Below are positions 8,316-15,273 of a stretch of 23,860 nt of DNA, piece after piece. The translations under genes and the position numbers were made by a program. The notes below the pieces were generated by a model. That model saw only the letters and a list, made by a program, of their open reading frames with translations, did not search any database and was not told the DNA's origin. Position 1 is the stretch's first letter, and each line of letters begins with the position of its first letter. Source of the DNA: CAYXEN01 sp964464035 (GTDB lineage: Bacteria; Krumholzibacteriota; Krumholzibacteriia; WVZY01); contig CAYXEN010000040.1 in assembly GCA_964464035.1 (NCBI GenBank), positions 1 through 23,860 on the forward strand, given 5' to 3'.

Positions 8316-9038
8316 TCAGCTCGTCAGGATGGATAGGAGAACGGATGTCAAGAGAAGGAAGATGGCAAACCAGGTGGCGGATACATCTTTCCTTATGAGA
8401 AATATCGTCAATATCGCCAGTACGCCGGCGATAGTTGCAGTCCTGCCCCCATCATTCAAGAAACGATAAGATATAATGGCTATCAGCGCGCCGCCCGCTC
8501 CCGCCCCGATTCCCTGAAACGTATTGAGCAGTCTCAGGAATGCCGGGCTGGAGAAGACGTCCACCAGTTCCCATCCCCTCGCGTAGCCGAAATACACCCC
8601 CCACAGGCGGCACGAGACGATCACGAGATTGTAAAGCAAAAATACTGCCAATAAGCCAATTACGGATTTATATATAGCAAACAGGCAGGCAAAAGTCAAT
8701 GCCATGGGCTTGAGAGTTCCAAGAAAGAGCATGTCGCCCATCGCGGCGAGGGGGCTCGATATCGCCCGCTTGAAATACTCGATCTCCTTGTCGTCAATCG
8801 GTTTTCCCGCAATCCGCTCCTCCTCGAGCTTGAGAACCCCCCCCAACACGATCGGCGTAAAATTCGGATTGCAGTTGAAGAAATCGAGATGCTTGCGCGC
8901 GATCTCGTTGCCGTCCTCGCCCAGGGCCGCCGCAGCCGTGCCGATGGCGCTGCCGAACCCGAGGTTCTGCATTCCCTTGCGGTTCAGCAAGCCCTGGATG
9001 AACAACAACTTGGGGAATATCCTGTAGAGCTTTCTTAT
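8316..9038 (-). CDS. PTS mannose/fructose/sorbose family IID component
   Basis: Membrane subunit that forms the sugar channel with IIC. It contains IQGLLNRKGMQNLGF (compare the family FQGSWNFERMQ-LGF), ARKHLDFFNCNPNF near residue 65, GDMLFLGTLKP near 120, and hydrophobic C-terminal helices. The start is unusual. The only standard start in frame is TTG at 9008, with no ribosome site. The family-like N-terminus (RKLYRIFPKLLF) extends upstream to an ATA codon at 9036-9038, with GGGAGG placed 6 bases before it and a stop at 9054-9056. The longer form (240 residues) is given here as the better fit; the canonical reading is 8316-9008 (230 residues). It follows IIC by 29 bases. Confidence 0.88.
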   Translation of the reverse strand: MRKLYRIFPKLLFIQGLLNRKGMQNLGFGSAIGTAAAALGEDGNEIARKHLDFFNCNPNFTPIVLGGVLKLEEERIAGKPIDDKEIEYFKRAISSPLAAMGDMLFLGTLKPMALTFACLFAIYKSVIGLLAVFLLYNLVIVSCRLWGVYFGYARGWELVDVFSSPAFLRLLNTFQGIGAGAGGALIAIISYRFLNDGGRTATIAGVLAILTIFLIRKDVSATWFAIFLLLTSVLLSILTS

Positions 9039-9067
9039 GGCCGCCCTCCCGGATCAGCAATAAACGA

Positions 9068-9826
9068 TTACTTTACGCTAAGTACTATAAGCGCAAGAAA
9101 CATACTCAATAAAAGAAACCTTATCGCGTACTTGTGCCAGTAGATCTGAACAAGAGATGCAATCCCGAAAACCGGAAGGAGAGCCTTCCAGTTTTTCATC
9201 CCCTCCAGAAGGGAATCACTTGCATGTATGCCGGCAAATTTCCCCATGTGGACGGCGAGGCGGAGGAGGAGGTAGACCACGATCACCTCGTAGAGAAAAG
9301 CCATGATCGAGCTCGCCAGGTGGAAGAGGTTGAGTTTTACCAGGACGGAGCCTTCTTCCGATATGATCCGCTTGCTGAGGAAGGAATCCCTCCACCGGAA
9401 AAAGACCACGGAGAGATACATCGATGCGAGCCCCGCCGCGAGTCCCGCGGCCGTGCCCAGAGAGACCGCGATTCCGAAATCGGGTTCCACGATTCCTCCC
9501 CGGATGAGCAGGGCGCTGGTTCCGGCTCCGACCACGGCCCCGGCTACCTGGTCCGGTCTCTTCTTTCCTCTCATGGGCAGGATGGACAGCCATACGAGTT
9601 CCAGGATCACTCCGGTGGCGATCCCGGCCTGCACTTCGCCGAGCAACGCACCCGTGATGAGACCGGTGAAGACCGGCTGAGCCGCAAGGCTTTGCCAGCC
9701 CACCCTGTCGTCCACGGCCAAGAGGCCGCCTAGCAGGCAGAGCATCAGATAGGGTTCCATAATGACAGTCGCCGCCGTGTGGAGCGCTTCCCGCCGGGCG
9801 CGGGAGACGGCCCCGAACGGATTCAT
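9068..9826 (-). CDS. PTS mannose/fructose/sorbose family IIC component
   Basis: Integral membrane permease subunit. The 252 residues are strongly hydrophobic. ALLGEVQAGIATGVILELVW near residue 60 and LPMRGKKRPDQVAGAVVGAG near 82 resemble the conserved substrate-domain segments of sorbose-type IIC proteins, followed by alternating glycine-rich and aliphatic helices. The first ATG at 9826 is used, although its GAGGG motif abuts the start codon. An internal ATG at 9760 (MEPYLMLCLLGG) matches the usual IIC start nearly as well and may be the true one. It lies 18 bases after IIB and ends in TAA. Confidence 0.9.
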   Translation of the reverse strand: MNPFGAVSRARREALHTAATVIMEPYLMLCLLGGLLAVDDRVGWQSLAAQPVFTGLITGALLGEVQAGIATGVILELVWLSILPMRGKKRPDQVAGAVVGAGTSALLIRGGIVEPDFGIAVSLGTAAGLAAGLASMYLSVVFFRWRDSFLSKRIISEEGSVLVKLNLFHLASSIMAFLYEVIVVYLLLRLAVHMGKFAGIHASDSLLEGMKNWKALLPVFGIASLVQIYWHKYAIRFLLLSMFLALIVLSVK

Positions 9827-9844
9827 CCCTCGAGAGCCACGGAT

Positions 9845-10321
9845 TCAAACGACGAGGGAATTGATCACCCTGGACGTGTTGCCGGGAACATCCTGGGCGA
9901 GGAGCCTGACTCCTCTCTTGACGAGTTCCCGGAGATACATTCTATCCTCTTGGGTCACGAATACGAAAGGAAGAAGTTCCTCCGCCCCCTCCCGGTAGTG
10001 CAGCCCACCCACGTTGATCTCTTCCAGGTTCACCCCGTTGTCGACGACCTTGAAGGCGTCTTCGACGCTCTCGAAAAGCAACATGACCGATTCGTTCTTG
10101 AACAGGTTGTTGAGGAGTTCCCTGCTCGTATCCTCCAGGCCGAGAAACGAGACCCGTATGTGTGGCGGAACACTCGAGAGGTAGAACTTTCTTTCCCATG
10201 TATTCCCGGCGATCCTGTCGTTCGAAACGACTATGCGGTCCGGCTTGAGGACTCGTGCCCAGCCGAGAACGATCTGGCCGTGAATGAGTCGATCATCTAT
10301 GCGTACTAGACATAGAGGCAT
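9845..10321 (-). CDS. PTS mannose/fructose/sorbose family IIB component
   Basis: Cytosolic subunit that receives phosphate from IIA and passes it to the sugar in the IIC/IID channel. The 158 residues match the sorbose-type IIB family. The N-terminal VRIDDRLIHGQIVLGWAR carries the phosphorylated histidine (His14 in this reading), followed by IVVSNDRIAGNTWERKF. The ATG overlaps the IIA stop codon by one base (TGATG), which predicts translational coupling, and no separate ribosome site is seen. IIA and IIB are separate proteins here, unlike the fused ManX of E. coli. Confidence 0.94.
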   Translation of the reverse strand: MPLCLVRIDDRLIHGQIVLGWARVLKPDRIVVSNDRIAGNTWERKFYLSSVPPHIRVSFLGLEDTSRELLNNLFKNESVMLLFESVEDAFKVVDNGVNLEEINVGGLHYREGAEELLPFVFVTQEDRMYLRELVKRGVRLLAQDVPGNTSRVINSLVV

Positions 10322-10713
10322 CAGAGTGAATCGATATCAACGGTTCTTATGCTGTCTTGACCCCTTCGAACCAGTTCCCCGGCCAACGTATCGAAAGGCA
10401 CGTCGTCCCTCTTGTTGAGGAATGCGAGAAGTATCGGCAGGTTCACGCCGCTGATTATCGGGACTTTGCCGTGTTTTTCTTGAAACCGCAGGCAGGCGTA
10501 ACTGCAACCTCCCCCGAAAAAATCCACGAATATCATCACGTCGGATCCTTCGTGCCCCGCATAGATGCCCTCCAGTTCGTCTATGATCACCTGCGACGAT
10601 TTCGATGCATTGGACAGAGCAAAGCAGCCCTCGAAATCACCGAACACCGTCTTGGCCGTATCGATGAGTTCTTCCCCCAGATTGCCGTGCGTGACTATTA
10701 TCCCTATGACCAA
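10321..10713 (-). CDS. PTS mannose-family IIA component
   Basis: Cytosolic subunit that accepts phosphate from HPr. The 130-residue protein has the family start MVIGIIVTHGNLGEELIDTA with the active histidine at His9. DVMIFVDFFGGGCSYACL near residue 58 and PIISGVNLPILLAFLNKRDD near 83 match the conserved GG-S/T and G-NLPM-type segments. The start codon is TTG, backed by a strong AAGGAGGAG ribosome site. It lies 15 bases after hprK. In many Proteobacteria rapZ sits between hprK and this gene; it is absent here. Confidence 0.94.
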   Translation of the reverse strand: MVIGIIVTHGNLGEELIDTAKTVFGDFEGCFALSNASKSSQVIIDELEGIYAGHEGSDVMIFVDFFGGGCSYACLRFQEKHGKVPIISGVNLPILLAFLNKRDDVPFDTLAGELVRRGQDSIRTVDIDSL

Positions 10714-10728
10714 CGCTCCTCCTTGACG

Positions 10729-11703
10729 TCATTCTATGTCGGAACGGAGGTAATGCCTCGTTCTCGTGTCGCTCTTCATGACATCGATTAGCATCTTGTT
10801 GAATCTCGCCGCCGCGTCGATACCGTAGACCTTCAACATGTGGTTCAGAGCAATGACTTCCGATATCACCGTTATATTCTTTCCGGGATACAGGGGAATG
10901 ACGACCTGGGGAATCTTCACGCCGAGGATAGTGGTTTCCCTGTCCGCCAACCCTTCCCGCTCCCATTCCTTCCTCTCGTCCCACTCCTGGAGATTGACCT
11001 CGACTTCGATTCTCTTCTGGATCCTTATCGCCCTGATACCGAATACGTCCTGCACGTTGATTATTCCTACGCCCCTGATCTCCATGAAGTGCTTCAGATG
11101 TTCATGCCCCCTCCCGATCAACACGTCCCCCGCCCTCCTGATCACCTGCACGGTATCATCGGCCACGAGTCTGTGGCCGCGTTCGACCAGATCGAGGGCG
11201 ATCTCACTCTTGCCTATTCCGCTCCTTCCCGTGAAGAGCAACCCCACTCCGTAGACATCCACCAGGGTGGCGTGAAGTGAATCGGTCGGCGCGAAAACAT
11301 CGTCGAGATACTTGGTGAGCTCATGGATGAAAGGAGTGGTGAGCATGGTGGTCCTGAGAAGGGGGACCTTGTACTTGATCGTGCACTTGAGAAGTTGCTC
11401 CGGGACTTCTTGGTTGCGGGTGACGATGATACAGACGAGCGGATGGGAGAACAGTCTTTCGATGGCTTTCTTGCGGTCCGAGGCGGATCTGGTGTTGATG
11501 TAGAGTATCTCGGTTTCACCGAGGATTTGAACGCGCTCGTTGAGGTAGTTCTGCATGAAACCGGCCAGGGCGAGCCCGGGGCGGTGCACGTCCTTGACCG
11601 TGATCGGGAGCTGCCCTTCGAAGACGTCGTTCACCATCTCCAGGGAAAGCAGTTCCCTCGTCCTCTCGAAGAACTCCTTTACGGAAAGCTCCTTCTTCTC
11701 CAT
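10729..11703 (-). CDS. hprK: HPr kinase/phosphorylase
   Basis: Adds and removes phosphate on Ser46 of HPr, so coupling PTS flux to energy state. The 324-residue protein has a variable N-terminal domain to about residue 130 and then the catalytic core. His144 (SLHATLVDVYG) is the acid/base histidine; GRSGIGKS (159-166) is the Walker A loop; LVADD (about 179-183) carries the acidic pair; EIRGVGIINVQDVFG (208-222) is the HPrK signature. The C-terminus ITVISEVIALNHMLKVYG matches the family. It starts 3 bases after the hpf stop codon, with its weak ribosome site inside the end of hpf. Its target HPr, with Ser46 conserved, is encoded five genes downstream. Confidence 0.96.
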   Translation of the reverse strand: MEKKELSVKEFFERTRELLSLEMVNDVFEGQLPITVKDVHRPGLALAGFMQNYLNERVQILGETEILYINTRSASDRKKAIERLFSHPLVCIIVTRNQEVPEQLLKCTIKYKVPLLRTTMLTTPFIHELTKYLDDVFAPTDSLHATLVDVYGVGLLFTGRSGIGKSEIALDLVERGHRLVADDTVQVIRRAGDVLIGRGHEHLKHFMEIRGVGIINVQDVFGIRAIRIQKRIEVEVNLQEWDERKEWEREGLADRETTILGVKIPQVVIPLYPGKNITVISEVIALNHMLKVYGIDAAARFNKMLIDVMKSDTRTRHYLRSDIE

Positions 11704-11706
11704 TGA

Positions 11707-12252
11707 CTATCCTACCTCGATCAGACCTACCTTCCCGTTCTCCATCAGGAAGATCACATTGAGCTTCCGGGTCGCGATGTTGTTGAAAATGTTGTATTCC
11801 TTGCCGTCTTTCTTCATCGCGTCGACGGCTTCCTTCAACGTCGACTCGGGGAAATCACCCTCTCCCAGCAGCACGAAGTTGTTGCCGGCTGCGGTCGTTT
11901 CTTCTTCGTCGCCGTCCTTCTCCTCGGGAAACGAGTATTCCATCTCGGAGATCTTCTGATACGATTTGGGACGCCTTATCTTGCCCTTGTGGCGAAGGAT
12001 CTGTCTCTCCAGCTTGTCGACGACCCGGTCCACGGATGCGTACATGTCTTCCGATTCTTCCTTGCTGTTGAAGTGCTTTCCGTTTACGTGTACCGAGATC
12101 TCGACGGCGTGCCTGTATTTTTCCAAAGAAAAGGTTATGTGCGCATTCACTATCTGGTTGAAATACTTCTTCAGGTTCATGACCTTCTTCTCGGCATAAT
12201 CCCTGAGCGCCGGGGTCAATTCATAATGCCTAGCGGTCGTAGTGATCTTCAT
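11707..12252 (-). CDS. hpf: Ribosome hibernation-promoting factor, long form
   Basis: Binds the 30S subunit in slow growth; long forms also pair 70S ribosomes into 100S dimers. The 181-residue protein begins with a RaiA/S30Ae domain (TARHYELTPALRDYAEKKV and HITFSLEKYRHAVEISV). It ends with the C-terminal dimerisation domain of long HPF (DGKEYNIFNNIATRKLNVIF). The ATG has AGAGGTGA upstream. The gene order rpoN-hpf-hprK is widely conserved in Gram-negative bacteria. It ends in TAG. A terminator-like hairpin and a palindrome lie between it and rpoN, so it probably begins its own transcript leading into the PTS genes. Confidence 0.94.
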   Translation of the reverse strand: MKITTTARHYELTPALRDYAEKKVMNLKKYFNQIVNAHITFSLEKYRHAVEISVHVNGKHFNSKEESEDMYASVDRVVDKLERQILRHKGKIRRPKSYQKISEMEYSFPEEKDGDEEETTAAGNNFVLLGEGDFPESTLKEAVDAMKKDGKEYNIFNNIATRKLNVIFLMENGKVGLIEVG

Positions 12253-12289
12253 GATTCACCTCTTTCTTCCCTTGACCACTCTAATACTT

Positions 12290-12303
12290 CGCCCGTACGG
12301 GCG
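12290..12303. promoter_or_regulatory. Perfect 14-base palindrome upstream of hpf
   Basis: CGCCCGTACGGGCG is perfectly self-complementary with no loop. It ends 38 bases before the hpf start codon. On the minus strand it is followed by AAGTATTAG, which contains a TATTAG hexamer that could serve as a -10 element, although no good -35 is visible. The position suggests a binding site for a dimeric regulator of the hpf-hprK-PTS operon. No protein has been linked to it; chance is possible in GC-rich DNA. Confidence 0.35.
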
Positions 12304-12338
12304 CCAGACGAAACGCGAACATTGACATCGGAAACGGG

Positions 12339-12379
12339 AAAAAACTCTGAGGCAAACGCAATCGTGAGCTGAAGCCTCA
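12339..12379 (-). terminator. Possible intrinsic terminator after rpoN
   Basis: On the minus strand TGAGGC (12374-12379) pairs with GCCTCA (12348-12353) across a 20-base loop, and GAG followed by six T (12339-12344) comes next. The stem is only six pairs, so strength is uncertain. It lies about 135 bases past the rpoN stop and before hpf, where a break between two operons would be expected. Confidence 0.4.
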
Positions 12380-12514
12380 TGGAGGATTCTGTGCGGTTTG
12401 TTATGACAAAGCGATGATCCAACACTTGCGTGTCTATCTATCCTCTAGTTGAACCGGGACGGCTGCTCCGGCACTCCTAAATATAGTCAATCGCGAATCG
12501 GCGGTAAACCCCTA

Positions 12515-13945
12515 CTAGTAATTCTTTCGAAGTCTGGCCGGGAGTATGTTGAGCTGCTCCCTGTACTTGGCGACGGTCCTGCGGGCGATCTCCAAGCCCT
12601 CCCTCTTCAGTATGTCAGCTATCTTCTGATCGCTCAATGGGTTGCGTGGATCCTCGGCTTCGATGATCTTTCGTATCTTGTCCTTGGCGCTCTTGGCGGA
12701 TATCTCGCCGCCGTCGTGCGTCTTCAGGCTGCTGGAAAAGAAAAACTTGAGCTCGAAGACCCCCCTGGGGGTCTGAACGTACTTGTTCGTCGTCACCCGG
12801 CTCACCGTGGATTCATGCATGTTGATCTCGCTGGCCACCTGCTGCAGGGTCAAGGGCTTGAGATACGCGGTGCCTTTCTCGAAAAACTCCCTCTGCTTTT
12901 CCACTATGCACTCCATGACCTTCACCATCGTCCGCCTTCTCTGTTCTATCGTCTGGATTAGCCACCGGGCCGATTTGAGGCGGGACTGGATGAATTCCTT
13001 CGTCTCCTTGTCCCCGTTCTTCGTATCCTTCATCAGCTCGGATTGATAAGCCTGACTGACCCGGAGCCTGGGGATGTTCTTGTCGTTCAGGTAGACGACG
13101 TACTTGCCGTCGACCAGTTCGACAATGAGATCAGGCAAGACGTATTTCGGCTCATCGGCGATGATCTCGAGACCGGGTTTGGGATCGAGGGTGCTGATCA
13201 CTTTGCACTGGCTCTGCACTTCCTGGATCGGAACCTTGAGCTTCTTGCTGATGTCCAGGTACTTCTTCTGCTTGAAATCATCGAAGTAGTCGCGGATTAT
13301 GGTCGCCGCCATGGAATCCTGGAGCCCCCTGCTCTCCAACTGGATGAGCAGGCTCTCCCTCAAGTTTCTGGCACCGACTCCGGGCGGCTCGAACGTCTGT
13401 ATTATCTTGAGAACCTTCTCCGCCTCCTCGATCGAGGCATCGAAGACGTTCGCAACCTCCTCCAGGGAACAGGTCAGGTAGCCGCTCTCGTCCAGGCTTC
13501 CTATGATATAGTCTCCCATCTCCAGGATCTTTTCGTCGTCGGTCGCGATCCTCAACTGGCTCATCAATTGATCGGTGAAGGAGCGCTTGGCGACGGGGAC
13601 TTTCTCGTAGAACTCCTCTTGCGTTTCCTCCCCCATGCCGTAACCGATCTCGAACCCGCTGCGGAGATACTCGTCGAGATCAACGTCTCCATCCTGCGAA
13701 TTGCCCTCGTCTCTATCGTCGGTGTTTTTTTCTTTGGCGCTCGGTTCACTATCTTCCCTCTGCTCGTCGAGATTATCCATAATCTCTTCCTCTTCCTCGA
13801 GCATGGGGTTTTCGACGAGCGCCTGCTTCAACATCTGCTGAAGCTCGATTGCAGGCATCTGTAAGAGCTTCAGAGCCTGCTGGAGCTTCGGCGTCATTAC
13901 AAGCGACTGTTTCTGCTTGAGATGTAATCCAAGTTTCATAGCCAT
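12515..13945 (-). CDS. rpoN: RNA polymerase sigma-54 factor
   Basis: Alternative sigma factor that recognises -24/-12 promoters and needs ATP-driven activators. From the ATG at 13945 the protein is 476 residues. Region I is Gln/Leu-rich (KQKQSLVMTPKLQQALKLLQ) and ends at ENPMLEEEEE. An acidic region II follows, then the core-binding region (GSLDESGYL, FEPPGVGARNLRESLLIQL), the helix-turn-helix with HESTVSRVTTNKYVQTPRG, and the C-terminal RpoN box ARRTVAKYRE. The start was chosen because AGGTGG lies exactly 5 bases before it; GTG at 13954 lies inside that site. It ends with tandem TAG codons. A sigma-54 promoter at 16286-16301 probably drives the operon containing it. Confidence 0.97.
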   Translation of the reverse strand: MAMKLGLHLKQKQSLVMTPKLQQALKLLQMPAIELQQMLKQALVENPMLEEEEEIMDNLDEQREDSEPSAKEKNTDDRDEGNSQDGDVDLDEYLRSGFEIGYGMGEETQEEFYEKVPVAKRSFTDQLMSQLRIATDDEKILEMGDYIIGSLDESGYLTCSLEEVANVFDASIEEAEKVLKIIQTFEPPGVGARNLRESLLIQLESRGLQDSMAATIIRDYFDDFKQKKYLDISKKLKVPIQEVQSQCKVISTLDPKPGLEIIADEPKYVLPDLIVELVDGKYVVYLNDKNIPRLRVSQAYQSELMKDTKNGDKETKEFIQSRLKSARWLIQTIEQRRRTMVKVMECIVEKQREFFEKGTAYLKPLTLQQVASEINMHESTVSRVTTNKYVQTPRGVFELKFFFSSSLKTHDGGEISAKSAKDKIRKIIEAEDPRNPLSDQKIADILKREGLEIARRTVAKYREQLNILPARLRKNY

Positions 13946-13976
13946 TAGAACCACCTGTGTAGCAACGGATGCAAGA

Positions 13977-14729
13977 TCAAAGCCTGAATGATTCTCCTAG
14001 ATAAATCTCCCTGACCTCTTCGTCCCCGGCGAGCTCGTCCGCCGACCCGGATCTCTTAATTTGGCCTTCGTACATGATATACGCGCGATCCGTGATCGAA
14101 AGGGTATCCCGCGCGTTGTGATCCGTTATCAGGATTCCCAATCCCTTCTCCCGGAGCTTCCTGACGATTGCCTGTAAATCAGCCACTGCGATCGGATCTA
14201 TGCCAGCAAAAGGTTCGTCGAGCAACATGAATCTGGGCATCGTGGCCAGCGCCCTGGTTATCTCCACGCGTCTCCTCTCGCCTCCCGAGAGTTGGTGACC
14301 GAGACTCTTGCGGATATGAGAGATGTCGAGCTCTTCGAGAAGCGCAACCAATCTCTCTTCTCTTTCCTTCTTTGTGAGCGGCATGGTTTCCAGGATCGCC
14401 GTGAGGTTCTGTTCAACGCTCAAGCCTCGGAAGATGGAGGATTCCTGCGGCAGGTATCCTATACCCATCCTGGCACGCTTGTACATGGGAAAAGAAGTGA
14501 TCCTCTCGTCGTCGAGAAAGATGTCCCCGGACGTGGGTTGGATCATCCCTACTATCATGTAGAAAGTCGTTGTCTTGCCGGCGCCGTTCGGCCCGAGAAG
14601 GCCCACCACCTCTCCCGGCTTCACTTCTATACTCACCTAGTTCACCACGCGCCGCTTGCTGTACGTCTTGACGAGCTTGCTCGTGCGGATGCCGACGCCC
14701 TCGAAGCCGTCTCCTGCGGACTCACCCAT
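13977..14729 (-). CDS. lptB: LPS export ABC transporter ATPase LptB, with in-frame amber codon
   Basis: ATPase that powers LPS extraction from the inner membrane through LptFG. The reading frame runs from ATG at 14729 for 250 codons but contains TAG at codon 31. Before it are TSKLVKTYSKRRVVN, the normal first strand and A-loop (Tyr23 should stack on ATP). Directly after it come VSIEVKPGEVVGLLGPNGAG with Walker A, LSGGERRRVE (ABC signature), FMLLDEPFAGIDP (Walker B) and LITDHNARDTL (H-loop). Both halves align with LptB without loss of frame, so the TAG replaces one sense codon. The GTG at 14636, right after TAG, would give a 219-residue form lacking the A-loop. AAGGGGGAA precedes the ATG, which overlaps the lptC stop by 8 bases. 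Sequence error, true nonsense mutation, or readthrough or re-initiation are all open. Confidence 0.9.
14637..14639 (-). other. In-frame TAG inside lptB
   Basis: This amber codon sits between Asn30 and Val32 of LptB and is followed at once by GTG. Homologues usually have an ordinary residue there, and a single base change from GAG, CAG or AAG would create it. TAG serves as the normal end of several genes in this window (ptsI, hpf, rpoN twice, kdsA, rpmA, rplU, the DUF2344 gene), so it is not reassigned genome-wide. Confidence 0.85.
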
Positions 14730-15273
14730 CGACTTCCCCCTTTTCATCGATTATCTTCGCGCTCACGTTCTTCTTGATGTTCACCGCCGACAGATTGTAA
14801 TCGCACTCGAGCCCCACCCCGGTGATCACATCGTTTCCCTTGGTGAGTTTCACGAACGAATTGCTTATTATCTTCCCTTGGGCGTTTATCCAAAAGAGGC
14901 TGTCGGTCTCGAGGACGTCCCCGGAAACCGACTTGACCACCACGTTGCCGAAGGCGAGCATGTCCTGGCTGTCCTCGAAAAATTTCCCTTTTTCGGAAGT
15001 GAGGGTGGTTTCGAGTTCCCCCTTGTCGTCGTAGAACCTGATGACCGGCTTCTCCAGGGTGATCAACTTCTTTTCATTGAACTTGCTCGCCTCGGGGGCG
15101 GTCAGTCGCCATTTCACCTTGCCGCTGTCGGACTCCTGGGTGACGAACTCGCTGAAGACCTCGTCAGGAGCCCCCTCGGACGCCGGCGAAACATCCTCGG
15201 ACGCTTTGCGTGAGCACGAGGCCAGCACGAGAAGAACCACGGACAATGCCAGCCATTCAATTCGCCACCGCAT
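14722..15273 (-). CDS. lptC: LPS export protein LptC, predicted lipoprotein
   Basis: Periplasmic bridge protein that receives LPS from LptB2FG. The 183 residues start with a short charged end and a hydrophobic stretch ending in a lipobox, LASC with Cys20, so lipidation is predicted; E. coli LptC instead keeps a transmembrane anchor. The rest is beta-rich and fits the OstA/LptC fold: WRLTAPEASKFNEKKLITLE, then LTSEKGKFFEDSQDMLAFGN and VLETDSLFWINAQGKIISN. It overlaps the acyltransferase gene by 17 bases upstream and lptB by 8 downstream, so translation is probably coupled. No lptA gene lies between lptC and lptB, unlike the common order. A role as a combined LptC/LptA-like bridge cannot be ruled out. 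Confidence 0.85.
   Translation of the reverse strand: MRWRIEWLALSVVLLVLASCSRKASEDVSPASEGAPDEVFSEFVTQESDSGKVKWRLTAPEASKFNEKKLITLEKPVIRFYDDKGELETTLTSEKGKFFEDSQDMLAFGNVVVKSVSGDVLETDSLFWINAQGKIISNSFVKLTKGNDVITGVGLECDYNLSAVNIKKNVSAKIIDEKGEVDG

Noticed and set aside
12249..12380. A 43-residue minus-strand frame whose TGA overlaps the hpf ATG
   Set aside because: The stop/start overlap is suggestive of coupling, but the ATG has no ribosome site (the bases before it are pyrimidine-rich), the product has no recognisable motif, and the frame contains the terminator-like hairpin and the palindrome.
13977..15273. Genome-wide reassignment of TAG as an explanation for the lptB amber codon
   Set aside because: TAG ends several genes here at the expected protein length (ptsI, hpf, rpoN, kdsA, rpmA, rplU, the DUF2344 gene), so it works as a stop in this organism.
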